A DNA stretch of 64,000 bases from Mycobacterium mantenii (GCF_010731775.1 NZ_AP022590.1:1178001-1242000), one strand, 5' to 3'. Shown: positions 33,424-42,555, counted from the stretch's first letter. A program made the numbers and translations. The notes: a model not told the origin generated them from the letters alone.

Positions 33424-34764
33424 ATGGGTGTGTTACCGGCCGGACGGCACTGTTTTCGGGGCGACGACGGTTACGAGGCCGCCCGCAGGGGCACCGTGTG
33501 GCACCAGCGGGTGCCGTACCGGTACCCCGAGGTGATCGTGCAGGCGGTCGATCCCGACGACATCGTCGCCGGTATCCGGCACGCCAAGGCCAACGGCCTG
33601 CAGGTCAGCATCGTGTCCGGCGGGCACAGCTTCGCGGCCAGCCACCTGCGCGACGGATCGGTGCTGCTCGACCTCAGCCGCCTCGATCACGCCACGATCG
33701 ACACCGACAAGGGCCTGGCCGTCGCCGGTCCCGGCAAGGGCGGCAGCCTGCTGATGGCCGACCTCGAAGCGCAGAACCTCTTCTTCCCCGGTGGACACTG
33801 CAAGGGCGTGTGCCTGGGTGGGTACCTGCTGCAGGGCGGATACGGCTGGAACAGCCGGATTTACGGGCCGGCCTGCGAGAGCGTCATCGGCCTCGACGTC
33901 GTCACGGCCGACGGCGAGCAGATCCACTGCGACGAGGGCAATCACCCCGACCTCTACTGGGCCGCCCGCGGGGCCGGTCCGGGCTTCTTCGGGGTCGTCA
34001 CGTCGTTCTACCTCAAGCTGTATCCGCGGCCGGCGGCCTGCGGCACCAGCGTCTACGTCTATCCGTTCGACCTGGCCGACGAGGTCTTCACCTGGGCCCG
34101 TGCGGTCAGCGCCGAAGTCGACCCCCGGGTCGAGCTGCAGGCCGTCGCGTCGCGCGGTGAACCGAGCATGGGCATCACCGAACCCGTGATCTCGTTCGCC
34201 TCGCCGGCGTTCGCGGACTCCGACCAGGAGGCCGAACAGGCCCTGGCACTGTTCGGGACCTGCCCCGTCGCCGAGCAAGCACTGGTCAAAGTCCCTTACA
34301 TGTCAACCGATTTGCCCACCTGGTACGACGTCGCGATGAGCCACTACCTGTCCGACCATCACTATGCGGTGGACAACATGTGGACGTCGGCACCGGCCGA
34401 AGACCTGCTCCCCGGTATCCGGACCATCCTGGACACGATGCCCCCGCACCCGGCGCACTTTCTCTGGCTGAACTGGGGGCCGTGCCCGACCCGGCAAGAC
34501 ATGGCCTACAGCATCGAGGGCGACATCTACCTGGCGCTGTACGGCTCGTGGAAAGACCCGGCCGACGAAGATAAGTATGCCGACTGGGCGCGGTCCAACA
34601 TGGCCGCAATGTCCGACTTCGCCCTGGGCATCCAGCTCGCCGACGAGAACCTGGGCCGGCGGCCGGCGCGGTTCGCCAGCGATGACGCCATGGCCAAGCT
34701 CGACCGCGTCCGCGCGAAATACGATCCCGGCGGCCTGTTCAACAGCTGGATGGGACGACTCTGA
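33424..34764 (+). CDS. BBE-type FAD-linked oxidase (berberine bridge enzyme-like)
   Basis: A 446-aa VAO/PCMH-fold flavoprotein. The GGHS motif (SGGHSFAAS) supplies the 8-alpha histidine, and the GGHCKGVCLGGYLLQGGYG block supplies a cysteine at the expected 6-S position, so bicovalent FAD is likely. The C-terminal BBE segment (KYDPGGLFNSWMG) is present. Such enzymes oxidise alcohols, phenols or polyketide-like rings with oxygen. AAGGAG precedes ATG 33424. Its TGA overlaps the ATG of the PhlG-like hydrolase (TGATG), so the two are coupled. Confidence 0.88.
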   Translation: MGVLPAGRHCFRGDDGYEAARRGTVWHQRVPYRYPEVIVQAVDPDDIVAGIRHAKANGLQVSIVSGGHSFAASHLRDGSVLLDLSRLDHATIDTDKGLAVAGPGKGGSLLMADLEAQNLFFPGGHCKGVCLGGYLLQGGYGWNSRIYGPACESVIGLDVVTADGEQIHCDEGNHPDLYWAARGAGPGFFGVVTSFYLKLYPRPAACGTSVYVYPFDLADEVFTWARAVSAEVDPRVELQAVASRGEPSMGITEPVISFASPAFADSDQEAEQALALFGTCPVAEQALVKVPYMSTDLPTWYDVAMSHYLSDHHYAVDNMWTSAPAEDLLPGIRTILDTMPPHPAHFLWLNWGPCPTRQDMAYSIEGDIYLALYGSWKDPADEDKYADWARSNMAAMSDFALGIQLADENLGRRPARFASDDAMAKLDRVRAKYDPGGLFNSWMGRL

Positions 34765-35594
34765 TGTCCGGCGGCTTGTATCTGGGATACCGCGACGACG
34801 ACGCAAAGACACCGTTCGGCAAATACTTCAACCCCGAAATGGCCCCGCTGCCAACACATGTGGTCGAGGCGCTGCAGCACGGGCCGCAGGGCGCCATGGC
34901 GCTGGTGGCATTCGAGGACGCCGCGAGCGTCGCAGACGAGGGGTACCAGCAGACCGAGAACGGCTACGGGGTGCTCGACGATGGCGGCTATCACGTGTCG
35001 GTACGCACCGACATGCCGGGAGTCACTCCGGCGATGTGGTCGTGGTGGTTCGGCTGGCACGGCTGCGACACCCGCCGGTACAAGCTGTGGCACCCGCGGG
35101 CGCACCTTCGCACCGCCTGGAAGGGTCAGACGAACAACGGCCAAGACGATGGGGCCGCCGGCCGCCGGGGCGCTCAGCGTTACATCGGTCGCTGGTCGTT
35201 GATCAGCGAGTACATCGGCTCGGCGATGCTCAATGGCGCAATCCAATTCATCGATCCGGCGAACGTGGGCTGTCCCCCCGACAGCGACGCCGCGGTGGCG
35301 ATCTGCGCGCGGCTGGGCTCCAGCGACGTCCCGGTCGACGTCGGATGGTTCATCCACCATGTCCGATCGACCCCGAACGGGGCCGAGATGCGGTCACGAT
35401 TCTGGATGGGCGGGCGCTACATCGCGGTCCGTCGTGTCCCCGGCGTCGCATCCCGGGCGGTGCGCCCGATCGCGGCGCGGGTGCTCGGCGACCCGGCGAG
35501 CAGCGCCCGCAACCTGATGGTGCATTGCGCCCAGGAGATGAACCACCTGGCCGGTTTTCTGCCGGAACTCTACGAAGCCTTCGGTTCCGAATAG
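34764..35594 (+). CDS. PhlG-like C-C hydrolase (DAPG hydrolase family)
   Basis: A 276-aa protein of the 2,4-diacetylphloroglucinol hydrolase (PhlG) family, zinc-dependent enzymes that cleave a C-C bond between an acyl group and a phloroglucinol ring. Likely metal ligands are in WWFGWHGCDTRRYKLWHPRAH (His110 or His114), ISEY (Glu149), and HCAQE with His254 and Glu258 spaced like His270/Glu274 of PhlG. The true substrate is unknown. Translation is coupled to the flavin oxidase upstream. Confidence 0.8.
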   Translation: MSGGLYLGYRDDDAKTPFGKYFNPEMAPLPTHVVEALQHGPQGAMALVAFEDAASVADEGYQQTENGYGVLDDGGYHVSVRTDMPGVTPAMWSWWFGWHGCDTRRYKLWHPRAHLRTAWKGQTNNGQDDGAAGRRGAQRYIGRWSLISEYIGSAMLNGAIQFIDPANVGCPPDSDAAVAICARLGSSDVPVDVGWFIHHVRSTPNGAEMRSRFWMGGRYIAVRRVPGVASRAVRPIAARVLGDPASSARNLMVHCAQEMNHLAGFLPELYEAFGSE

Positions 35595-35601
35595 CGGCAA
35601 G

Positions 35602-37437
35602 CTATTTCGGTGGCGGCAGCTGGAGTGGCCCCTCGGGCGGACCCAGCTCCGGCGGCCCGTCCCGCTTCGTCAGGGCCCGCCGACGGTCGCCTTCCGCAGA
35701 CTCCACCGACAGCCGGCCCGCGTCAGGTGCGGCCCGCCGGGGCAGGGCCGAGCGGGAATCGCGACCGGTCACCCGGCGGTGCCCCCGCGCGCCGGGGCCT
35801 TGCCGCGACGAGGTGACGAAATCCGTTGGTACCGAGTGGGCCTCGGTATCGGCGGGTTGCCCGGACAGCTGGGTGTCTGAGGCCTCGGAGTTGACCGTCA
35901 CCTTGCGGGTGCGCTTGAGCGTGAAGGTGATCTCCTCGGTTTCTTCGAGGACGCCCTCGAACACCTGGCGCGCGCTGCGCAACGGGTGGGTGGTGGTGTC
36001 GATCACCCGCGCCACGAAGGGTGGCACCAACGGGCGAATCCAGCGTGCCGCGGCCTTGGTGGCGTCCGGAATCGAGGGGATCAACGGGCCATTCCGTTCT
36101 TCGTGCGGCTCGACCTCGCCGCGCGGCGGCAGGGGAGCGGGCAGGTTCTCCGCAACCTCGGGGGTCTCGGGAGTGGCCCGGCCCGGGGCCGCCTCCGGCG
36201 CGGGCAGTTGGGTGATCGCCCGGCTGGCCGCCTCGGCTTCGGCGGCGATCGGCAGATACACGTCATCGTCGCCCGGCTCGAATGCCCGCTGCGACGGCGC
36301 ATGCACCGGAGCATCCAGGGCATCGCAGACCCGGCGGCGTTGCTGTTCCCGGTCGATCTCGATCTGCGCCTCGATGGCCAGCCGAGCTTGCGTCAGTTGG
36401 TGCTCGGCCCAGAGGATTTCGGCCTCGCGGCGCACCTCGGCCCGCTTGACCGCGATCGCGGTGTCCGCGTCGAGTTCGGCGCGTTCGCGACGGGCGCGCG
36501 AGGTGGCGCGGCGATCGTGCGTTGTTTCACCGCGCCACAGCCCCAGGATCAGCGGCGCCAGGTAGAGCAGCACGCAAACCCCGATCGTGAACAGCCGCAG
36601 GGTCATTGCCCCCGCGTCGGCCGAGGTGAGGTCATTCATCGCGACCCAGCGTGCGCCCAGACCCCGGCCGGCATCCGCCACGACGCCGTCCCGTGCGTCG
36701 CGCAGCGCGTGCTCCTGTCGCGAGATCGCGGCGTCCAGCCCGGGTGCGCGGCTGTCTCGGGCCGCCAGAGCCGTGTCCAACTCGTGTTGAGCATCGGCGA
36801 GAAGCTCGTTGGCCGTGCGTGTTTCGGGCCCGGTGCCGGGAACACCGGTGATCCGGGTCTGCGGGCAGCCCGGCGTGGGGTGATACTCGCAGCGGGCGAC
36901 GACCAGGGCCTGGTCCTGACGGTCACGGGCCTGCGCGACGGCGCCGTCGAGTGCGGTGCGGGCATCCCGGATCTGTTGCAGGGACGCCGACGCCTGCGCC
37001 ACGGCCGGCGCCGATCCGGCGTTGCGCAACGCCCGTTCGTCGAGGCGGTGGTCGATCGAGCTGGAAAGAATGACCAGTGCGGCGAGTTCACCGACGATGA
37101 CGCCCACCGCCGCCGCCACCGCGGCGCGCCCCAGGATGCCGGGGCGGCTGCGGTCGGGCCCCGGGATGGTGCCGCGGGTGATGGCGCCGACCAGCAGACC
37201 GAAGGCAAGGGTGAGCGACACGACGGCCGGCAGCGGCCAGCGAACCGACCCGCCTACGGCCAGGGTCGCGATCAGCCAGGCCAGCAGCGCGCCCAACAAT
37301 GTCACCGCGCCGGCGACGGCATGGGTGGACCGTTCGTGACGTTCACCCAGCTCGCGCCGGTGTCCGCCGCCGAGCCAGATGAGCACGCCCGACGCCCGGG
37401 CCAGGCCCGGGCGCTGCTCCGTTACGTCCTGGGGCAT
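35602..37437 (-). CDS. DUF4407-type membrane protein
   Basis: A 611-aa membrane protein with three hydrophobic helices near the N-terminus (about 42-60, 66-86 and 100-122), a long extracytoplasmic helical region with Ala/Arg-rich coiled coil, a fourth helix near residue 285-305, another coiled coil rich in Arg/Glu, and a Pro-rich disordered basic tail. The layout matches the DUF4407 family; its function is not known. Two cysteines (in CEYHPTPGC) lie in the outer loop and could form a disulfide. ATG 37437 is preferred over the frame start at 37488. It is convergent with the PhlG-like gene, 7 bases apart. Confidence 0.7.
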   Translation of the reverse strand: MPQDVTEQRPGLARASGVLIWLGGGHRRELGERHERSTHAVAGAVTLLGALLAWLIATLAVGGSVRWPLPAVVSLTLAFGLLVGAITRGTIPGPDRSRPGILGRAAVAAAVGVIVGELAALVILSSSIDHRLDERALRNAGSAPAVAQASASLQQIRDARTALDGAVAQARDRQDQALVVARCEYHPTPGCPQTRITGVPGTGPETRTANELLADAQHELDTALAARDSRAPGLDAAISRQEHALRDARDGVVADAGRGLGARWVAMNDLTSADAGAMTLRLFTIGVCVLLYLAPLILGLWRGETTHDRRATSRARRERAELDADTAIAVKRAEVRREAEILWAEHQLTQARLAIEAQIEIDREQQRRRVCDALDAPVHAPSQRAFEPGDDDVYLPIAAEAEAASRAITQLPAPEAAPGRATPETPEVAENLPAPLPPRGEVEPHEERNGPLIPSIPDATKAAARWIRPLVPPFVARVIDTTTHPLRSARQVFEGVLEETEEITFTLKRTRKVTVNSEASDTQLSGQPADTEAHSVPTDFVTSSRQGPGARGHRRVTGRDSRSALPRRAAPDAGRLSVESAEGDRRRALTKRDGPPELGPPEGPLQLPPPK

Positions 37438-37666
37438 GAGACTGAAAACACCTCCACCATCAAGCTTGCAGGCCACCGCCCGACACATCGAATCGAAGCA
37501 CCCCGCCTGTGGCGCGCTTCACAAACCCGCGGATTCGACGCAGACGCAGATCACCCGCGGGCATCGATCGGTTTTCTGGTCCGGGGTGAGGGGATCTGAC
37601 GCGGAATTCTGCGACGCGAGCAGATCAGCGACCGTTCAGGCAGGTGACATGAGACGGTATAAGCCT

Positions 37667-38224
37667 ATGACGAATCACGATTATGTCACCTACGAGGAGT
37701 TCGGCCGCAGGTTCTTCGAGGTGGCCGTCACTCCCGAGCGGGTCGCCGCGGCATTCGCCGACATCGCCGGAAGCGAGTTCGCCATGGAGCCGATCGCGCA
37801 GGGGCCCGGCGGGATCGCCAAAGTCAGCGCCAACGTCAAGATTCAAGACCCCAGGGTCACGCGCCGGCTGGGCGACAGCATCACCTTCGTCATCCACATT
37901 CCTCTCTCGATCGACCTCTTGGTCGACCTGTGGCTCGACAAGCAGCGTTTCATGGTCTCCGGAGACATCCAATTGCGCGCGACGGCGCGCGCGGCGGAGC
38001 CGCTGCTGCTGATCGTCGACGTCGCCAAACCGCGGCCGTCCGACATCACCGTCAACGTCTCGTCGAAGTCGATCCGCGGCGAGGTGCTGCGGATCCTGGC
38101 CGGCGTCGACGGTGAGATCCGGCGGTTCATCGCGCAGTACGTCGCCACCGAGATCGACACGCCGCAGTCGCAGGCGGCACAAATCATCGACGTGGCCCAT
38201 CAACTGGACCAGGCCTGGCCCTGA
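37667..38224 (+). CDS. Conserved mycobacterial protein of unknown function
   Basis: A 185-aa protein with no catalytic motif that I recognise. It alternates amphipathic strands (VSANVKIQDPRVTRRL, ITFVIHIPLSIDLLVDLWLDKQRFMVSGDIQLRATARA) in a manner suggesting a beta-rich lipid- or ligand-binding fold, then a helical C-terminus with an ATEID segment. ATG 37667 is used. ATG 37649, six codons upstream and behind an AGGCAGG, is a real alternative. The SRPBCC gene follows after 111 bases on the same strand. Confidence 0.65.
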   Translation: MTNHDYVTYEEFGRRFFEVAVTPERVAAAFADIAGSEFAMEPIAQGPGGIAKVSANVKIQDPRVTRRLGDSITFVIHIPLSIDLLVDLWLDKQRFMVSGDIQLRATARAAEPLLLIVDVAKPRPSDITVNVSSKSIRGEVLRILAGVDGEIRRFIAQYVATEIDTPQSQAAQIIDVAHQLDQAWP

Positions 38225-38335
38225 GCTGGCCGGCCGACGAATACGCGCGAGGGCGTCGGGGTACTCAGCCAAGGTTGTGCGTTCGTCGCCGGTGCGTGAG
38301 GTGACGGCGTTTGTCATCGCCTGGGGAGGAAAACG

Positions 38336-38764
38336 TTGGCCCGTGTAGATGTCTCGGTATCGTCGCAGGTCGAGCCGGAAGCGGCCTGGAAACTGGCGTC
38401 CGACCTGGACCGATTCGACGAGTGGATGACGATCTTCGCCGGATGGCGGGGGCCGGTGCCCGACACGATCGAAAAGGGCACCTGTGTCTCGTCGTGTGTC
38501 AAGGTCAAGGGGTTCCGCAACGTCATCCACTGGGAGGTCACCCGGTACGACGAGCCGAAAGGCATTGAGCTGCAAGGTCGCGGACGCGGCGGTATCCGCC
38601 TCACGGTGGCGATGACCGTCGCCGACGACCACCCCGGATCGACCTTCCACCTGACTGCCGATCTGGGCGGCGGGCTGCTCAGCGGGCCGGTCGGGGGACT
38701 GGTCGCCCGAGTGCTGCGCTCCGATGTGCAAAAGTCCGTGAACAACCTCGCGGCCCTGCAATAA
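38336..38764 (+). CDS. SRPBCC-fold protein (polyketide cyclase/Rv0910-like)
   Basis: A 142-aa START/Bet v1-like protein with a helix-grip fold: VDVSVSSQVEPEAAWKLASDLDRFDEWM at the N-terminus, a central beta sheet (VIHWEVTRYDEPKGIELQG-type strands), and a long C-terminal helix (VRVL-like, LRSDVQKSVNNLAAL). It starts at TTG 38336 behind a strong GGGAGGA. It resembles Rv0910-type proteins described as toxin partners in M. tuberculosis, but no cognate antitoxin gene is adjacent, so binding of a small hydrophobic ligand is the safer call. Confidence 0.75.
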   Translation: MARVDVSVSSQVEPEAAWKLASDLDRFDEWMTIFAGWRGPVPDTIEKGTCVSSCVKVKGFRNVIHWEVTRYDEPKGIELQGRGRGGIRLTVAMTVADDHPGSTFHLTADLGGGLLSGPVGGLVARVLRSDVQKSVNNLAALQ

Positions 38765-38779
38765 CCGCCCACCGCGGCG

Positions 38780-39061
38780 CTAGGGGGCCGGGTGGGTGGT
38801 CACCCACTCCCGCTCCGCGTCGCGAATCCGCCTGCGGTCCATCGCAAGCCAGGACAGCCCGGCCCCGAACGCGAGCATGGAGATGATCGCGGCGTCCACG
38901 CCCGCCCCGGCCTCACCCAGGGCGAAATCGGTCACGCACACCGCGAACGCCAGCGCGGCCGCCGCGACCGCGAGCATCCCGGGCGTTCGCGCCGCGGCCG
39001 GCACCGATCCTCGCGGGTACCGATCCGCCGACCGATCGTGGCCGACAGGGCTGTGCCTCAT
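38780..39061 (-). CDS. Small two-helix membrane protein
   Basis: A 93-aa protein with two predicted transmembrane helices (about residues 29-47 and 56-73), a charged, Arg-rich N-terminus and an Arg/Glu-rich C-terminus. No family was recognised. ATG 39061 has AGGAGA at good spacing, so the longer frame from 39115 is not used. Its stop lies 15 bases from the convergent SRPBCC stop, and it follows the molybdopterin oxidoreductase gene on the same strand. Confidence 0.6.
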   Translation of the reverse strand: MRHSPVGHDRSADRYPRGSVPAAARTPGMLAVAAAALAFAVCVTDFALGEAGAGVDAAIISMLAFGAGLSWLAMDRRRIRDAEREWVTTHPAP

Positions 39062-39157
39062 GGCCGTCTCCTCTGCTGTCACATCCGTTTCAGCCGATGT
39101 GTTGGTGCTACCCAAAAGGCCGTCCGGAGAAACGACGTCGCCGAGGTGTCGCGGGGC

Positions 39158-40975
39158 TCAGAGTGTTTGGTGCCGCCCGAAGTATTTGTGGTCTTCGCTG
39201 TAGCCGCCGTAACCGCTGCCGATGTCGTGGTAGTCGGCGACGAACTCGATGCCCTTGATCCACTTCACCAGTTTGAATCCGTGCTGCAATTCGTTGCGCA
39301 GCCGCAGCGGTCTGCCGTGCATGTAGGGGAGCTGCTGGTCGTTCATGTTGTAGGCCAGCATCGTCATATGGTGGTCCATCTGGCCGATGTGATGGGCGTT
39401 GTAGTAGATCCCGCCCGTGGCGCCCAAGCCCATCGAATAGAAGACCGCCCATTTGGCTTCGGGAAGCGGTTTCACGATATCCATGATCGTTTTCATTTGC
39501 ACGCCACCCCATTTGGCGACGCCCGACCACGCCTGAATGCAGAAGTGCTGGCTGATCTGCTCGTGGTAGGGCAGCGCCATCAAGTCCTCGAGCGAGAATT
39601 CCATCGGGTGCTCAACCAGACCGTAGACGCGCAGCCGCCAGTCCTTGAAGTCGTCGCGCTCCAGTTCCTTGTACTCGACCGTCTCCGGCAGGCGGCCGTT
39701 GCGCCAGTGGTGCGGCGAGATGTCCTTTTCGGTAAACGCTCCGGGCTTGGGGTCCAGCTGCTCGAGCATCCGCTGGAAGGGACCCACCAGCGCATAGCCG
39801 ACCCGCTGCACCACGCGGGGGTGGCGAATGGTGAAGGGAGTGGCCCAAACCCATGCGATAGCGGTCAGCACCATGGCCGCGGCGAAGATGCCGAAGCCCA
39901 CCCAGCTGTTGTCATCGCGGGAGGCGAACATGTGGTTGAGGTTTCGCAACGCGCTCGTCGTCAGAACCATGGTGACGTGCACCAGGATGAAGAACAAGAA
40001 GTAGACCAGCACCACGAAATGCAGCGACCGCGCGTGCTGGATGCTCAGCCGCTTGCTGAGCCAGTGGACCCGCTGGGACAGCGCGGGCGACATGCCCAGG
40101 CCGGTGATCAGCGCGGCCGGGGCGGCGATGAAGACGGTGGTGAAGTACGCCAGCAGCTGCAGACCGTTGTAGGCGACCCAGCCGTTGTCGGTCGGCCAGT
40201 CCAGCGACAGGTATTGAATCGCCACCGACGCCGCGTTGGGGAAGACGTCCCAACTGGTCGGCACGATGTGGCGCCACTGGCCGGTGGCGAACAACAGCAC
40301 GTAGAAGACAGCGCCGTTGACGAGCCACAACACATCGACGCCCAGGTGCCACCACCGGGCCAGGCCGATGGAGTGCCGGAACCCCGGCAGCCCCAACTGC
40401 GGCGGCAGGGCGACGGTGTCGGCGTTGGCGGTCCACAGCTCGTCGTCCGGCACCGGCGGGCCCACCCGCAGCCACTCATCCTTACCCGGGGTGGCGTTGC
40501 GGCTGAAGTAAAGCCGGGGATGGTCGCAGAGGATCTGGATCCCCGTCCTGATGATGAACATCATCATGAAGAGGTTGAAGAAGTGCGTCCAGCCGATCCA
40601 GGCCGGCAGGCCTTGGGGGACGCCCGCACTGTCCGAACCGGGGTAGCGGTGCAGGAACGACTGCACCGCGGGCACGTTGTGCAAGCCTTTGCCCACCGCG
40701 ATCCCGGCGATCAGCACGGCAAAGCCGATCGGGATCAACCACAGCAGGTTGAACCACCGGTCGCGGCCGATGCGCAGTTTCGGGGCGGTGGCCCGCCTGG
40801 TGAGGTCGAAGCCGCCACCGTAGTGCTCCACATCGATGACGTCTTCGGCGGTGTGTATCTCGTTGCGGTAGTCCGGGATGGACGTCAGGGGCGTGCCCAC
40901 TGCCAGCGTCGATACCGAGCCCTGCTGCGCCGCTCGCCCTCCACCGGTCCCCGCGGAATCAACGGTGTTCGTCAC
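39158..40975 (-). CDS. Cytochrome b561-like membrane domain fused to a molybdopterin oxidoreductase
   Basis: A 605-aa fusion. The first 400 residues hold about five transmembrane helices with histidines placed as in cytochrome b561/di-heme membrane proteins (WTHFFNLFMMMFIIRTG, RWWHLGVDVLWLVNG, ARSLHFVVLVYFLFFILVHV). The last 200 form a sulfite oxidase-type Mo-cofactor domain with the probable Mo ligand Cys479 (HFCIQAWSG) and GGIYYNAHHIGQMDHHMTMLAYNMN. Known relatives (YedYZ/MsrPQ) encode these as two proteins. Such systems move electrons between the quinone pool and a Mo-site substrate. No Tat signal is seen, and the substrate is unknown. Confidence 0.85.
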   Translation of the reverse strand: MTNTVDSAGTGGGRAAQQGSVSTLAVGTPLTSIPDYRNEIHTAEDVIDVEHYGGGFDLTRRATAPKLRIGRDRWFNLLWLIPIGFAVLIAGIAVGKGLHNVPAVQSFLHRYPGSDSAGVPQGLPAWIGWTHFFNLFMMMFIIRTGIQILCDHPRLYFSRNATPGKDEWLRVGPPVPDDELWTANADTVALPPQLGLPGFRHSIGLARWWHLGVDVLWLVNGAVFYVLLFATGQWRHIVPTSWDVFPNAASVAIQYLSLDWPTDNGWVAYNGLQLLAYFTTVFIAAPAALITGLGMSPALSQRVHWLSKRLSIQHARSLHFVVLVYFLFFILVHVTMVLTTSALRNLNHMFASRDDNSWVGFGIFAAAMVLTAIAWVWATPFTIRHPRVVQRVGYALVGPFQRMLEQLDPKPGAFTEKDISPHHWRNGRLPETVEYKELERDDFKDWRLRVYGLVEHPMEFSLEDLMALPYHEQISQHFCIQAWSGVAKWGGVQMKTIMDIVKPLPEAKWAVFYSMGLGATGGIYYNAHHIGQMDHHMTMLAYNMNDQQLPYMHGRPLRLRNELQHGFKLVKWIKGIEFVADYHDIGSGYGGYSEDHKYFGRHQTL

Positions 40976-41206
40976 GCGGCCGAAATTACACGAATGAGCC
41001 TGGATAAATTGGAGTCAATCGGGAAGAACGGCCCCGGTCGCGCCGCCGGTAGCGGCGACGATGACCGGTGAGCGCGTCCAGCGCGCAAAATCCGGGTGCA
41101 CCTCGACGGCGTTAGCCGCACTTACCCAAAGGAATCCCCGATTTGCGCCGCAGATACGAATTGATGAGGTTAGCTGTGAGTGTGCGCATAATCTGCTGCC
41201 AACACG

Positions 41207-41677
41207 CTAATCGGGGTCCTGCGGCAGCAGCCGGCGCACCGGCCGGGTCTCGATGGCGTTGACCGTCAATGCCCGGCGGCTGATGCGCCACCCCGCGTCG
41301 GTCAGCACGTACGCGTCGTCATAGCGCAGGTGCCACACCACGTCCACCACCTCGGCGTCGCGTTCGTTCCAGTGGTGCGCGACGCACGCGATCCGCCCGC
41401 GGGCGGTGCCGGGTTGCGGGGCCGCGTCGTACACCTCACCGATGATCGCGTGCTCGGTGCGGGTGACCGCGGCGACGGCCGCGACCGCGGTGGTGATGGC
41501 CTGCCGTCCGCGATGCGAATGGACCGGCCGCAGATAGGCCGGCGGTGCGGGCACCACCAGCTCCGCATCGGAGGTGAAAAGGTTTGCGACAGCACCAAAT
41601 TCGCAGTCGTCCACGTTGGCCGCATACCGGTGCACCACATCGCTGAGCGCGGCACGCTGTTCGGCGGAAAGCGTCAC
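41207..41677 (-). CDS. SnoaL-like/NTF2-fold protein
   Basis: A 156-aa cone-shaped NTF2-like protein. The N-terminal helix ALSDVVHRYAANVDDCEFGAVANLFTSDAELVVP is the classic SnoaL_4 opening, and the C-terminal strands (VDVVWHLRYDDAYVLTDAGWRISRRAL) complete the sheet. It may be a dehydratase/isomerase-type enzyme or a binding protein. GTG 41677 overlaps the LLM gene stop (GTGA), showing coupling; the longer open frame is a read-out of the LLM gene. Confidence 0.78.
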   Translation of the reverse strand: MTLSAEQRAALSDVVHRYAANVDDCEFGAVANLFTSDAELVVPAPPAYLRPVHSHRGRQAITTAVAAVAAVTRTEHAIIGEVYDAAPQPGTARGRIACVAHHWNERDAEVVDVVWHLRYDDAYVLTDAGWRISRRALTVNAIETRPVRRLLPQDPD

Positions 41678-42555
41678 GGGCTCAACGACAGCCGTTGCGC
41701 ACACGCCGACAACAGGTCTTTGGCCTGCTCGATATCGCTGGTCGGCGGCATGGCCAGCACCAGACGGTCGGCGCCCTGATCGGCCAGGCCACCCGCGCGC
41801 TCGGCATCGATCTTGGCAACCGAATGGCCCAGGGACACTTCCAGCGCCGCCGGATCGCGGCCCGCTGCCGACGCCTCGTCGTGCATGAGCGTGAGCAGCG
41901 ACTCGAGTCGCGGCCCGGTGACTCCGAGCGGCTGGAATCCGTCGCCGAGGCGTCCGGCACGGCGCGCGGCGGCCCGGCTGTGCCCGCCGATGTGGATCGG
42001 AAGATGTTCGGCCGCAATGGGTTTCGGATAGCACATGACGTGATCGAAGCCGAAGAACTCGCCCGCGAAGGACGCCCCGTCGGGCCGCTGCGCCCACAGC
42101 GCCCGCATGACAGCCAACTGCTCGTCGGCCCGCCGGCCACGGCTGTCGAACTCGACATCGCAGGCCGCGAGCTCTTCCGCTAGCCAGCCCACCCCCACAC
42201 ACAGGCGCAGTCGCCCGCCCGACAGCGCGTCGACGGTGGCGGCCCGCTTGGCCAGCACAACCGGGTGGTGGTTGGGCAAAACCAGCACGCCGGTGGCCAA
42301 CCCCAGGCTGCTCGTGTGGCCGGCCAGAAACGCAAGCAGGTCAAGCGGATCGGGGATCGGGCAATCCGCGGTCAGGCCGACGCGTCCCGAGTTGTCGTAG
42401 GGATAGACGCTGTCGTAGCGGGTGAGCAAAACGGTGTGCTCGACCACGACGATCGATTCGAACCCGCAGGCTTCGAGGTGGCGCGCGAAGGCAACCATCC
42501 AATCGGGGTCCGCGGTGACACCGTCGGCGACCGGAGCCACGACTGAGACCTTCAT
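41674..42555 (-). CDS. LLM-class F420-dependent oxidoreductase
   Basis: A 293-aa luciferase-like TIM-barrel enzyme. Typical blocks are the N-terminal FARHLEACGFESIVVVEH, the DPLDLLAFLAGHTSSLGLATGVLVLPNHHPVVLAKRAATVDALSGGRLRLCVGVGW region and PIHIGGHSRAAARRAGRLGDGFQP. The family uses coenzyme F420 in mycobacteria for hydride transfer; the substrate is unknown. ATG 42555 is chosen. It is coupled to the downstream SnoaL-like gene, so a joint two-step reaction is likely. Confidence 0.88.
   Translation of the reverse strand: MKVSVVAPVADGVTADPDWMVAFARHLEACGFESIVVVEHTVLLTRYDSVYPYDNSGRVGLTADCPIPDPLDLLAFLAGHTSSLGLATGVLVLPNHHPVVLAKRAATVDALSGGRLRLCVGVGWLAEELAACDVEFDSRGRRADEQLAVMRALWAQRPDGASFAGEFFGFDHVMCYPKPIAAEHLPIHIGGHSRAAARRAGRLGDGFQPLGVTGPRLESLLTLMHDEASAAGRDPAALEVSLGHSVAKIDAERAGGLADQGADRLVLAMPPTSDIEQAKDLLSACAQRLSLSP

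Noticed and set aside
37667..38764. A toxin-antitoxin pair formed by the conserved protein and the SRPBCC protein
   Set aside because: The first protein has no antitoxin features (too long, no DNA-binding motif) and the genes are 111 bases apart. Resemblance to Rv0910 alone is not enough.
38792..41071. A 759-codon plus-strand frame opposite the cytochrome-Mo fusion gene
   Set aside because: The translation is rich in His, Arg, Val and Gly with no domain, while the opposite strand encodes a clear two-domain protein.
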